From Elmis aenea (taxonomy: Eukaryota > Arthropoda > Insecta > Coleoptera > Elmidae), in NCBI GenBank assembly GCA_947652605.1, contig OX393579.1, positions 49,792,970 through 49,856,969 of the forward strand: a stretch of 64,000 bases of DNA, given 5' to 3'. This document shows, piece after piece, positions 20,301 to 33,400 of the stretch. A model generated the notes under the pieces. That model was not told the DNA's origin and ran no database searches. It saw only the letters and a list, made by a program, of their open reading frames with translations. Made by a program: the position numbers and the translations under genes. Each line of letters begins with the position of its first letter. The stretch's first letter is position 1.

Positions 20301-21456
20301 CTATATATTTTTTTTAATAATTTTAATTCGCAAAGCTTCAACTTGGCTAAAAACTCAAAGTCAAGGTCATATTTACAATTTTATGTACAATAATTGCAAA
20401 TAAATACGTGATTTTGTGTTAAAAAAAAGGGATGCTGACAAAACATCTCGTGCAAATCTACATTGTTTTATTGTATCAAATAATTAATACTTCTAAATAA
20501 TTAAGGACCAAATTTATAAATGATATTCAAGGGCTTCCCATACAATTACTTTTTTAAGTTTATTTGAGTAAACGTATAATGTAAATTTGTTTTATAAATC
20601 CCTTAAAACTCATTCAAAAATCAGGCCCTGGACAGTTCTGATCCCGAATCAAAAGTATTTTACAACTACAGAAAATAATCCCAAAACTCTTGCCTTCCAC
20701 CTTTTTTTTTAAAGCTTCTAAACGATTAACCGGGAAAACTTTGTGCATAACATAAAAACACAAAATAATTAACACAAGCAATGCTTATACTTTATTAGAG
20801 AAAATATATATAAAGAAGTGTATAACTCGATTAATTTTTAAGAATTTAGCTAATGGAAGTAGAAAAATATTGAAAAGAGATTTTGCATCAAATACAACGC
20901 AAATAGATTTGTGAATAAAACATTCCACGACACAAAATATTGACAGTTTTTTTTTATTACATCAGGTAATGCTTCCATGGAGGTTATTACGGTTTATAAA
21001 TAAATAAATTACATATCCTAATACAATAATGAATATTTTTATTAACTGGCAACAATTTTTTCTAATTATTTATCTTAAAAAGCGTAATGGTTTGCTAATA
21101 TTGCAGTTCGAATAATTTTCTTATACAACATAACAAGTTTTTTGTTTATGGCACTAAAAAAATTGCACCTAAATCACATGGCAAGATATTAATTAAACTA
21201 AAATTGCACATCAACGATCAATAAATTTTCAATTCAAAAATAACGAATATACAGGGTGTTGCTAATAAGTAGTGTCGCGGTATTGGTATCTCACTTATTT
21301 TAAGAGCTACAGATACAGTGGAATTACATAAAAGTTGTACAATTTCATGCTCATTAATAAACAAAAAATAGAATTTGCATAGTCTTCTAGCTTTAAGTTG
21401 TCCAAGAAACTAAACAACAAATATTTAGAATATAGAAACAAAAATACCGTAAAATC

Positions 21457-21489
<33 letters not shown>

Positions 21490-24400
21490 ATTTTGTTTTT
21501 GTTTTGTTATGTTTTTGTTTTTGTTTTGTTTTGTTTTTGTTTTGTTTTCCTTCAATACTTTTTAACTAAGAAGGCTATGGGATTGCTTCTTCATAGATTA
21601 CTAATGATTACGAAGTTGTGCAACTTTATTTAATTTAGCCAACTTCATAGCTGATATAGGGGGACAAGTTATTTATTGAAGGCACCCTGTATGTATTTAT
21701 TTTAAATTATCACTTTTCGTATGGCCGATTGATAAAACGCTTTTACTGTCAATATCTTGTGGTTCCAGTATCGTAATAGTAGGCTCTTCAAAGTTTACTT
21801 TGGTTTCGAATTGCTCACCGGCATAAGCTACTTTTTTATTACTCTTTTCAGTATGATTGTCAAGGCGTTTCATGCTTAAGCAAGATTTAATCATGCTATT
21901 TGAAGTATTCACAGACGGCAGAGATTCACCTTGAATATGTTCTGGACTCGGAGGTATTACGGACGTTTGGGGCACCTCGGGCTCGTAAGTCGCCTCTTCC
22001 GTTTCGTCCAGGACGTCCTCGCACGCTTCTTCGTTTAACGTTTGTAGAGCACCGCAGATCATCTGATCTTCCAAAGTTACCTGTAAATTTTAATTATGTT
22101 AACCACCGCACACGAATAGCTAACGAGATTTCCTACCTGATACTGTGTCCAAATAATATTATGTGTAGCAAAATGTGGAAATATAGTTTAAAACAATTGT
22201 GTTAGCAGTCAAAAATTATATTTACCTGTTTTTCTATGACGCTTTGTTTACTTTTTCCATCTGCTTGTAATTTATCCTTATCTGATAAAGCACTGCCCAG
22301 TTTTGTTACACTTCCTAAAAAAAATTTATTAATTTATTTGCCTTACTTTGCATGAAAATATACAAAAATTCTATACAAAGTATTCCATAATTCAGTGGTT
22401 CTTAACCTATTAGTAGTCGCGGCCCCCTAAATATCCTAAAATATTTTCGCGGCCCCCTAGTTTGTATAACAAAAATATTACGATTTATTTAAGAAGATAT
22501 CTCTTTGATGGTCCGAATAAAGTAAGGAACAAAAAATATTTTTTTAAGAATTCAATATTTTAAAAAGGAAAAACGCTTTATAAATTTTTCGTGGCCCCCT
22601 CATCAAGATTCGCTGCCATAATTTGTACCACTTTAAGAATCTAGTTTATTATTAAAGATAGGGATTCAGCTAATTAGTAAAGAGTTACATATAATAGAAC
22701 TGAATATGTTGCAACTTTCAAATGTTTTGAAAAATGCAATTAACTTGATATAGTAAATAAAAAAATTTGGGGTAAGTGTCCATACTAATTTACATTAATT
22801 TTATTTGGATCACTTTAATAAGCTCGTTTATTATTAAAGATCGGATTGACTTATATTAGTAAAAAGTTGCATATAATAGAGCTGAATATGTTGCAACTTT
22901 CAGATGTTTTAAGAAATGCATAGTTAACTTGATATAATAGTAAAAAAATAATGTTGGTAATTATTAGCGTTTAGTGTTCAGGGTGGTCCAAATTCGATGT
23001 GAATCTCGCTTAATATTCGTGATAGAAAAACTGTTAAATTATCAAAAATGGGCAGCTTTTTGGTACAAACTCAGAACTGTGTTTAAAAATATTTTTTATC
23101 ATTTTCGGTTTTTGAGTTATTAGCAAAAAACTTTTTTTTTTGGTCATATTTATAATGTATCATATCTCCGTTATTGTTGTTAATATTGAAAGAATTTATG
23201 TAGATTATTTTTAGATATTTTTATGTAAAATTTGATGGCACTAAAAATTTTTTTTTTACACATGACATTAAAAAGTTGTGACCCAAACTTATTTTTTCTT
23301 AAATGGAAGCTATAGTTTCTACGACCTATTTAAATTTCTTATTTTTTTCCTATTCCAAATATACAGGGTGGTGCTTTTTTCGATGCTCACCATTGCTATC
23401 TTGCAAACGGTAAGAGATAAAAGGTCGGTTAGATCAGAGAAAAGTTGCACATTTTTATGGCGATTAAGAATCTGAAAAGAAATCCTGGAAATTTTGATTC
23501 GTTTTTGATTTATTACAAAAAAACTAAAAAATGTGATTTTAGAAAAATATTATTATCTTCCCTACCACTGACACTTTTTAATTTAAACTTGGTAACTGTT
23601 TTTGACCGTCCTGATTTTGATGACGTCAAAAAAAATTTTCTAAGCCTTCTAGATTTCAAGTTGCGATAGTCAACTTTATTATTTGTTATGGCCGCCATAT
23701 TGGATTTTTACACCATCAGGCAGACAAAAAAATTAGCTTTTTAGATTGGTAACCAAGATACCTTTTTTCTTTAAAAAAACTTGTTTATTTATATGTGTAA
23801 ATTGTATGTAAATAAATAAAAAAACTAACGAACGACGAACGGCGACCGTCGAACGACGACCGGCCGTCGAGGCCGACCGACGATCGTCGAACGACGACCA
23901 ACGACCGTTGAACGACAAACGTCGAACGACGACCGTTGAATGACGAACGTCGAACGATGACCGACGACCGAAGAACGTCGAACAACGAACGACGACCAAC
24001 GAGCGTCGAAAGAGGAACGACGACCGACGACCATCGAATGACGACCGACGGCCGACGACTGACGAACGATGACCGACGAACGACGACAGTCGAACGGCGA
24101 CCGACGACCGACGAACGTCGAACGACGGCCGACGAACGACGACCGACGACCGAAGAACGACGAACGACGACCGTCGACCGTTCAACGACGAACGACGACC
24201 GTCGACCGTCGAACGACGAACGTCGAACGACGACCGAAGAACGTCGAACGACGAACAACTACCGACGACCGTCGAACGAGGACTGACGAACGAAGAACGA
24301 CGACCGAAGAACGACGAACGACGAACGACGACTGACGAACGATGACCGACGAACGACGACCGACGACCGTCGAACAACGACCGACAAACGACGACCGAAG

Positions 24401-27400
24401 AACGACGACCGACGAACGACGACCGAAGAACGACGACTGTCGACCGTTGAACGACGAACGACGACCGTCGACCGTTGAACGATGAACGACGACCGAAGAA
24501 CGTCGAACGACGAACAACTACCGACGACCGTCGAACGAGGACTGACGAACGAAGAACGACAAACGACGACCGAAGAACGACGAACGACGACTGGCGAACG
24601 ATGACCGACGAACGACGACCGACGACCGTCGAACAACGACCGACAAACGACGACCGAAGAACGACGAACGACGACCGACGACCGTCGAACGACGAACGAC
24701 GACCGTCGACCGCCGAACGACAAACGTCGAACGACGACCGAAGAACGTCGAACGACGAACAACTACCGACGACCGTCGAAAGAGGACCGACGAACGAAGA
24801 ACGACGACTGACGAACGACGACCGACGACCGAAGAACGACGAACAACGACCGACGAACGATGACGACAACCGACGACCGAAGAACGACGATTGAAGAACG
24901 ACGACCGAAGAACGACGAACGACGACCGACGGCCGACGAACGACGACTGACGAACGATGACCGACGAACGAACGACGACCGTCGAACGACGGCCGACGAT
25001 CGACGAACGATGACCGACGAACGACGACCGAAGAACGACGAACGACGACCAAAGAACGACGACCGACGACTGACGAACGATGACCGACGAACGACGACCG
25101 ACGACCGTCTGGTGTTTTAAATTTATTGTCATTTCGTTTTTTTATTAGACCTATAAAATGCTGTGTCACTTTTATTTATATTATAATTTCAATTGTTTTT
25201 CAGAATATTCGCGATTTTATAGATTATTTATATAAATTTTCAAATTTTAACAAGTTTTTTGAAAGAAAAAGAGTATGTTGGTTACAAATCTGGAAAGCTA
25301 ATTTTTTTGTTTGTCTGATGGTGTAAAAATCCAACATGGCGGCCATAAGAAATAAAAAAGTTGACTATCGCAACTTGAAATCTAGAAGGCTTAGAAAACT
25401 TCTGTTGACGTCATCAAAACCAGGACGGTCAAAAACATACAGTTACCAAGTTTAAATGAAATAGCGTCAATGGTAGGGAAGATAATAATATTTTTCTAAA
25501 ATCACATTTTTAATTTTTTTTGTAATAAATCAAAAACGAATCAAAATATCCACTATTTCATATCAGATTCTCAATCGCCATCAAAATGTGCAACTTTTCT
25601 CCAATTTAACCGACCTTGTATCTCTTACCGTTTCCAAGATAGCAATGGTGAGCATCGAAAAAAGCACCACCCTGTATAAGGGTTGAATTATTTATTTTCA
25701 ATAATATGCAGGTTACAAAGGTTTTTAATTATTTTTTTTAAAGATGAAAAACAAACAGCAGGCTGTGAAAAAAAAAAAAAAGATTTGAACAAAAGTTAAA
25801 CAACAATACAGTCAGAATCAGCAGTAATGTAAAAAAATATGAACACGATTTAATTATATTGCTCTGAAGCAAAAATGTAATGCAAACCTAACAAACCATA
25901 ACCGACAAATCTAAATCCCTTTTAAATAATCGTTGGGTTGTTCTACCACATGAGTTTTATAATGTTTACACTTTATATTTGTTTTGTTTTCACAGCCTAC
26001 TTTTTGTTTTTACTTATGCTTATTTTCGAAAAAAATTTAAAAACTTTTGTAACTTACGCATTATTGAAAATAACTACATCAACTTTTATATATTTGGAAA
26101 ATAAGGAATTTAAATAATATTAGAAGCATGACTATAGCTTCCATTTAAAAAAAAGTATGTTTGTGTCAAAACTTTTTAACGGCAAGCGTAAATTTTTTTT
26201 TTTAGTGTGATCGAATTCTACATCAAAATATCTAAAAATAATCTTAATAATTTTTTTCGATATTTACAACAATAAGGGAGACATGACACATTATTAATAT
26301 GACAAAAAAAACACTTTTTTTCTAATAACTCAAAAACCGGAATTGATAGGATCTTTTTGAAAACGCTGCTGAGCTTGTCTCAAAAACTGCACATTTTTGG
26401 TAATTAAACCGTTTCTCTATCTCGAATATTAAGCGAGATACCCATGCAATCCCATCGAATTTGGACCACCCTGTACACATTTTTTACAAAAAGTATTTCA
26501 TTTAGAATTTGTTTAACGTTTTCAAACTGGAATAAATTTTTGCTAATAATTTATTATTATTTATTATTTTGCCGTAGTTCAAACAAAGTCGTATTAGATG
26601 GAGGTAGGCTAAGGGCATTCAGAAAACCCAAAAACAGCATCAGGTGTAGCAAAATGGTTAAAGAATAATAGCCATTGGTAAATAAATAATTTAGAGTGTA
26701 CGCCGGATCCGAAAGGGTTAAATTAGTTAATCAGTATAATACCTTTTCGTTCACGAATAAGGGATGAATTTGGTGGTTTCATAGGAATCCGCGTGGATTT
26801 CGCTTCGTCCTGCCTCATAACAGTTGTTAACTCGTGTTCCCTTAACGACACAACTAAGACTCTGAACATTTCCCAGTCACCAAAATTCATTTTCAAGATC
26901 TAGAAAATTATTTAAACGTTAACAGTTGTTAGCTAACGCTATTCGGTGTTGCTACCTTTTTTAATTCATCCAGATCACAGTGTAATAAAACCCGTCCATT
27001 TACATTGTTTTCCTGTATCACTTTTTTATATTCACTTAAGGCAGTGGAGTTCAGATCGTCTATTTTGTTCAAAAGTTTGCAAACACCGTCAACGGTCAAC
27101 AAAGATAACTTAGTTTCCAAATATTCCGGCTAAAAATAGGTGGATTACTAAATTACCATAATAAAATAATAATTACACATTGAATGGTATACAGGGTGTC
27201 CCAGATTACATTTCCAGCAAGGGAATCTCGCTTATTATCTATATATATAAAAGAGCTTGTTTGTTTGTTTGTTTGTTTGTTCGCTATAGAATCCTAGGTC
27301 CGTTGACCGATCGGGACCAAATTTTGCACAGTTACTATTTAGGACCTTGCAGATCTAACGCCAAACTTTAAGTACAAGCACATATTACCAATTAAAAAAA

Positions 27401-30400
27401 AAAAAAAAATACTTGGACGGGATTCGATCTTACGTCGGCAAATACCTGGTCATAACACGATACGGCGCGGTGTATTTCACAAGTAAAGATTGTTTTGTAT
27501 ACAATTAGTAATAAATGTACATGAAATATTATTTTTATTAGTACATTTTTAATTGAAACAAGACGAAAGAAAATAAATTTGAGTTATTATTCAATTTTTA
27601 AGCAATAAATAGTTATTTTTTAAGGAATTATAAGAAAATGAAAAGATGATTGATCAGAGTATGTCATTTGTGTATGATTTGGAATTATTGGGCTTATTCA
27701 AGTTAAAACAGTAATTAAAATTGTAATCGCCCGTGCAACGCCGGGTAAACCATCTTGTAAGAGATACAGGTTTGCTTAAATTAGATAACTTATTCCTTAG
27801 TATGAGAGGAGCTACAATCAATTTTTAAAAGTACGAAATTCCTCGTACTTCAGAAGTTATAGCAAAAAATATGAAAAAAATATGTTGTTTTTTTTTCTCT
27901 TGTAACTTTTGTATTAAGCATTAGATCAATTTTATTTTAGTACAAAGCTTAAGGTACTTTGTAATGGAAAATGTAACTGTAATTTTGGATTTTTTTATAA
28001 CTTATCATTTTTGAGATATTACCCCTAACTTTATTTTTTCTTAAGAGCCGCAAAGTTGGCTATGGAATAGTTAAATGTGCTTTTTTTCTCTCTTTTTAAT
28101 GGGACAGTACTTGCTACATTAATTTTTTTAAATAAGTCACAAATTCAAGAAAAATCGTATTTTACCAATCACTTATCAAGCTATCTATGAAAATAAAAAT
28201 AAAAAACAACTAACTAAATGTCAAATGACTGTGTCAATTGTCTGCGGCATCTATGTTCTGTGGCGGCATCGTTTATTAAAATTCTATAGTATTATTGTGT
28301 AATTCGATAGTCTTTGCAGCAAATTTGTTATATAATTATTATAGGGACATTTACAACTAATTAAAATTTGACATGTTGAGATGCTATACTCTTTGCCATA
28401 AAAACTGTGTAAAAACTAATACATAATTCTAATTCTTCATTGATTTGTTATGGATTTTTGGTTGGTTTCTTGAAGAAACCACATTCTGCTATATTTATTT
28501 CCAAATTTCTGTAATTACGTGCACTTCGTTGCCTTCTCTAAGGATACAGTTCTAAGTATATTCAATCAGCTTCTACAAAGTTTTTATGGCAAAGAATGTA
28601 GCATTTCAACATTTAAAATTTTAAATTAGTTGTAAATGTCCCCATAATAATTATATGATAACAAATTTGCTGCAAAGACTATCGAATTACACAATAATAC
28701 TATAAAATTCTAATAAATGACACCACAGACAATTGATACTGTCATTTGACATTTAGTTAGTTGTTTTTTGTTTTTATTTTCATAGATAGCTAGATAAGTG
28801 ATTGGTAAAATACGATTTTTCTTGATTTTGTGACTTATTTATAAAAATAGATACAGCAAGCAATATCTCATTAGAAAGAGAAAAAAGGCACATTCAACTG
28901 TTCCATAGCCAACTACGAGATACAAAAGAAATTCAACATTTTCATATTTTTTGCTATAACATCTGAAGTAAGGAATTTTTTACTTTTAAAAATTGATTGA
29001 GGCTCCTCTCATACGAAGGAATAATTTATCTAATTTAAGCATCTCTTATAATAAGCGAGATCCCCATGCTGGAAATGTTATGTGGGACACACTATATAAA
29101 TGAGATATTACTGGCCGAGACAAGAGTCTCGTAACTAGCATAGATTTCTTCAAGGAGTATTGCTTAAATGAACTTGTAAATATTAATAATTACCGATAGC
29201 TCAGTAACAGGCGCCAACGGATAATGCCTCGGAGAAGAAGAGGGCATTGATAGGGGATCCCCCCACTGTTGCGGCCAGCTCATTATTCCTGGTGGTTGTG
29301 GATACACAACCGCTGCCGGTACCGGTGCTGGAGATCTAGAAAAAGGCCGTAGTCTTTTGTTTAATGATTGTCGAGTCGCTATCCAATCCGTTGGTGCGTT
29401 ACTCCAAGGAGAATTATCTTGGGGTCCATGATGAGGGTGATGATTGAGATTCATATTTCTTGCCGGTGTCATCATTAAACCTTCGTCTTCAATAGACTGA
29501 GTTTCTTCTGTAATTGTTTTGAGGCATAGATAAAAACAGTTGTTTTTCGCTAGGGTTTTACTAACCTTTTATAACTTTTTTCAAGTAGGGGTCCAAATTT
29601 ATTGTAAACGGCAAAAATATTTTCAGGTCACTGACTAAAAGGCTCGATCTATGAAACGTGAGGAATATGTCGAACTTGCGTTCATCTCTATCTAATTCTA
29701 ATAGCGGTTCGATATCTTTTAGGCTAGGAATCTGAGGGCGAACCCTAAGACAGAAATGTTACTAAACATTTGCCCTGAAAAAATTATTATCGTGCTTACT
29801 TATCATAAAGCGACTTTAATGGAGTATTGTCATCAAGCGAGTCTTCAAATAAATCGTAGTGATATATTATCCAAGACGTCCTAAAAGGCCACTGTTCGGT
29901 TATATTAATCCACGAAGCTAATCTATACCAGTTAAAATCTATTTGGAAAGCTTTCAACAAACGACCTAAAACAATATTTATTGATTATAATAATTTTCAA
30001 AGCCAATTCATTTGTTTTATACATGGTATCACTTGTTCTCGATAATAAAAAAAACTACAGAGTAGCAATTAAAAAATGTGTAAAACTTTGAGCTAATTTT
30101 AAATTTTTTGCCAGATTTCAGAAAATCAAATTATTCTGCAAAACAATTTTTTTTTAAAGAATAATTTTACAGCAAAAGGCATTGAGTTGTTACAGAATGT
30201 GAGAAATAATCGAATAGCATTTGTTTTTTGATATTTCTTCAAATGTTTTACTGGCGATAGTCAACTGTTTTATACCCTATGGCAGGGGTGCGCAAACTTT
30301 TCATGCCACCTCCCCATTTTTTTCAGTATTTCAACTTGTGCCCTCCACAATTTTTTTTTCGCTTTGAAGTTAGCAGGCATCAATAATTTTTGATCAACCA

Positions 30401-33400
30401 ATATGAAATATTACAGAAATACTACATTGTTAACAGAACAAATTCATATATTTTGTGAAAAAAACAAAAATTTTTCTTTTAAAACTATATCATGACTGTC
30501 ATTGCGCCCCCCGCATCATTCGTCGCGCCCCCAAATGGGGCGCGCACCCCTGCCTTATGGAATGAAATCAACTGAAAATTCTACACATTTATACCCATTA
30601 AAGCCATGGGCGTCCGCAAGGGGGGCAAACGGGGCACTTGCCCCCCCCCCCCTGGAATCGAGTAAAAATGAAATATGTGAAAGTACTTGTAAAAACAAAT
30701 CATAAAAACTATAATTAAAATTATATACAGGGTGTTTGAAATTCGAGTTTAAGCATGGGGATCTCGCTTATTATAATAGCTAGAGTATAGGTTTACATTC
30801 GGCAAAGTTGCTAAATTCGATGCTTATTGATAATCCAAAGAGAAATTGGAAATATCTCAAACGGTATCCGAGAAAATTAGGAAAAACTGGAAAGTCCATT
30901 TTTGTAAATCGTTTATAGGTATATATAGTTATAGACGATTTTCAAAAATCGTATTTTCCGGTTTTTCCGAATTTTCTCGGATACCGTTTGAGATATCTCC
31001 AATTTCTCTTCGGATTATAAATGAGCACCAAATTTAGCAACTTTGCCGAATTTAAACCTATATTCTAGCTATTATAATAAGCGAGATCCCCATGCTTAAA
31101 CTCGAATTTCAAACACCCTGTATATTATAATTTGTCTTTATGCTTTGCCCCTCCTGGAAAATGTTCTGCGGACGCCCATGCATTAAACCTACTTATAGTT
31201 TAGAACTTATCAATAATAATCTATAAAACACATAAAGACCATATTAATCAGGGATGGAATAACGTTTTAAATCGTTACGTTATCATATAACGTTATTTAT
31301 TATTTGTTTTCGTTACATAACGTTATAAATAACATTTAAAAAATGAATTGTTATGTTATATAACGTTATATAACGCTACATACATTATGATATACAGGGT
31401 GGTGCTTTTTTCGATGCTCACCATTGCTATCTTGGAAACGGTAAGAGATACAAGGTCGGTTAGATCAGAGAAAAGTTGCACATTTTTATGGCGATTAAGA
31501 ATCTGAAAAAAAATCCTGGAAATTTTGATTCGTTTTTGATTTATTACAAAAAAACTAAAAAATGTGATTTTAGAAAAATATTATTATTTTCCCTACCACT
31601 GACACTATTTAATTTAAACTTGGTAACTGTATGTTTTTGACCGTCCTGATTTTGATGACGTCAACAGAAATTTTCTAAGCCTTCTAGATTTCAAGTTGCG
31701 ATAGTCAACTTTTTTATTTCTTATGGCCGCCATATTGGATTTTTACACCATCAGACAGACAAAAAAATTAGCTTTTTAGATTGGTAACCAAGATACCTTT
31801 TTTCTTTAAAAAAACTTGTTTATTTATATGTGTAAATTGTATGTAAATAAATTAAAAAACTGACGAACGAACGACGACCGTTAAACGACGGCCGATGACC
31901 GTCGAACGATGGCCGACGACCGACGAACGACGGCCGGTGACCGACGAATGACGAATGACGACTGACGAACGACGGCCGACGAACGACGACCGTCGAACGA
32001 CGAACGACGGCCGACGAACGACGACCGACGAACGGCGACCGACGAACGACGACCGGCGAACGACGGCCGACGAACGCCGATCGACGGCCGGCGACCGACG
32101 AATGACGACCGACGAACAACGACTGACGAACGACGACCGTCGAACGACGGCCGACGAACGATGAATGACGACCGACGACTGACGAACGACGGCCGATGGC
32201 CTACGAACGACGACTGACGAACGACGACCGACGAACGACGGCCGACGAACGATGACCGTCGAACGACGAACGACGACCGAAGAACGACGAATGACGCCCG
32301 ACGGCCGACGAACGACGACCGACGAACGACGACCGTCGAACGACGACCGTCGAACGACGGCCGACGAACGGCGACCGTCGAACGTCGACCGACGAACGAC
32401 GGCCGACGAACGACGATCGACGAACGACGGCCGGCGACCGACGAACGACGACCGACGAACGACGACCGACGAACGACGGGCGACGAACGACGAATGACGA
32501 CTGTCGAACGACGGCCGACGAACGACGAACGGCGACCGACAAACGACGGCCGACGACTGTCGAACGACGACCGACGAACGATGACCGTCGAACGACGGCC
32601 GACTAACGACGTCATCAAAACCAGGACGGTCAAAAACATACAGTTACCAAGTTTAAATGAAATAGTGTAAATGGTAGGGAAGATAATAATATTTTTCTAA
32701 AGTCACATTTTTCATTTTTTTTGTAATAAATCAAAAACGATTCAAAAATATCCAGTATTTCATTTCAGATTCTCAATGGCCATAAAAATGTGCAACTTTT
32801 CTCTAATTTAACCGATCTTGTATCTCTTACCGTTTCCAAGATAGCAATGGTGAACATCGAAAAAAGCACCACCCTGTAAAACGTTATAAAAATAATTTTT
32901 ATTTGTAACTCTAAAATTATTTTTGGGACCTGTAAATGCAAATTTAAAAAATTGTACAAAATTACGTTGAGATATTTTATGTTCATTTTAATTTCTAAAA
33001 CTCAAACAAAATATTACATCTTCTGAAAATAAAAAGAACGCCATATAAAAATTTAATTTATAGAGAATAACGATACAAAATAACTTTTAATGAAACGTTA
33101 TCGGTTATTATAACGTTATATAACGTTATTAAAATATCGTTACGTTATTGTATACAAAATTGTAGTTGAATCGTTATTATAACGTTATCGGGTATCGTTA
33201 CGTTACGTTTTCCATCCCTGATATTAATAAAGTTTTTAAACTGAAACTTTTTAACAAATTTTAGTTTTTCGCAAATAAAGAGCATTAACTTTTTTACCTG
33301 TCACATAAACAACATTCATCAATCTACGCATCGATCTTGGATTAACATCACTGAAATAATCGTCTGTAAGCAGCATTTTGGTGAGATCCTGAGCTCCTCC

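Larger units (their letters stand above)
22977..26475. mobile_element. 3.5-kb foldback element, GGTCCAAATTCGATG family, with nested insert
   Basis: The left arm (CAGGGTGGTCCAAATTCGAT, then CTCGCTTAATATTCG) pairs with the right arm (CGAATATTAAGCGAG, ATCGAATTTGGACCACCCTG). Both arms carry the AACTCAAAAACCGG or equivalent block and a TTTGGTAATT-type block. The second foldback element 23362-25676 is inserted inside. Relatives of the outer element occur at 34802-35541, 50870-51341 and 62172-62782. No transposase is visible. It lies in the Kidins220 intron between exons 21 and 22. Confidence 0.85.
31249..33220. mobile_element. hAT element CAGGGATGGAATAACG, copy A, with nested foldback
   Basis: The left end CAGGGATGGAATAACGTT and the reverse complement of the right end CAGGGATGGAAAACGTAACG match. 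A perfect 8-bp duplication ATATTAAT flanks it (31241-31248 and 33221-33228). Inside are many AACGTTATATAACGTTAT palindromes. The foldback copy 31393-32878 is inserted 144 bp from the left end. Without it the element is ~490 bp and non-autonomous. Confidence 0.92.

Noticed and set aside
23733..25169. 478-codon open frame on the minus strand (RRSSFVG repeats), with other long frames on both strands
   Set aside because: The 7-bp period keeps all six frames largely open, and the frame starts and ends in transposon arms. Codon pattern is dictated by the repeat; there is no gene-like context.
31881..32639. 252-codon open frame across the second heptamer array
   Set aside because: Same arithmetic by-product of the heptamer repeat inside a foldback element.
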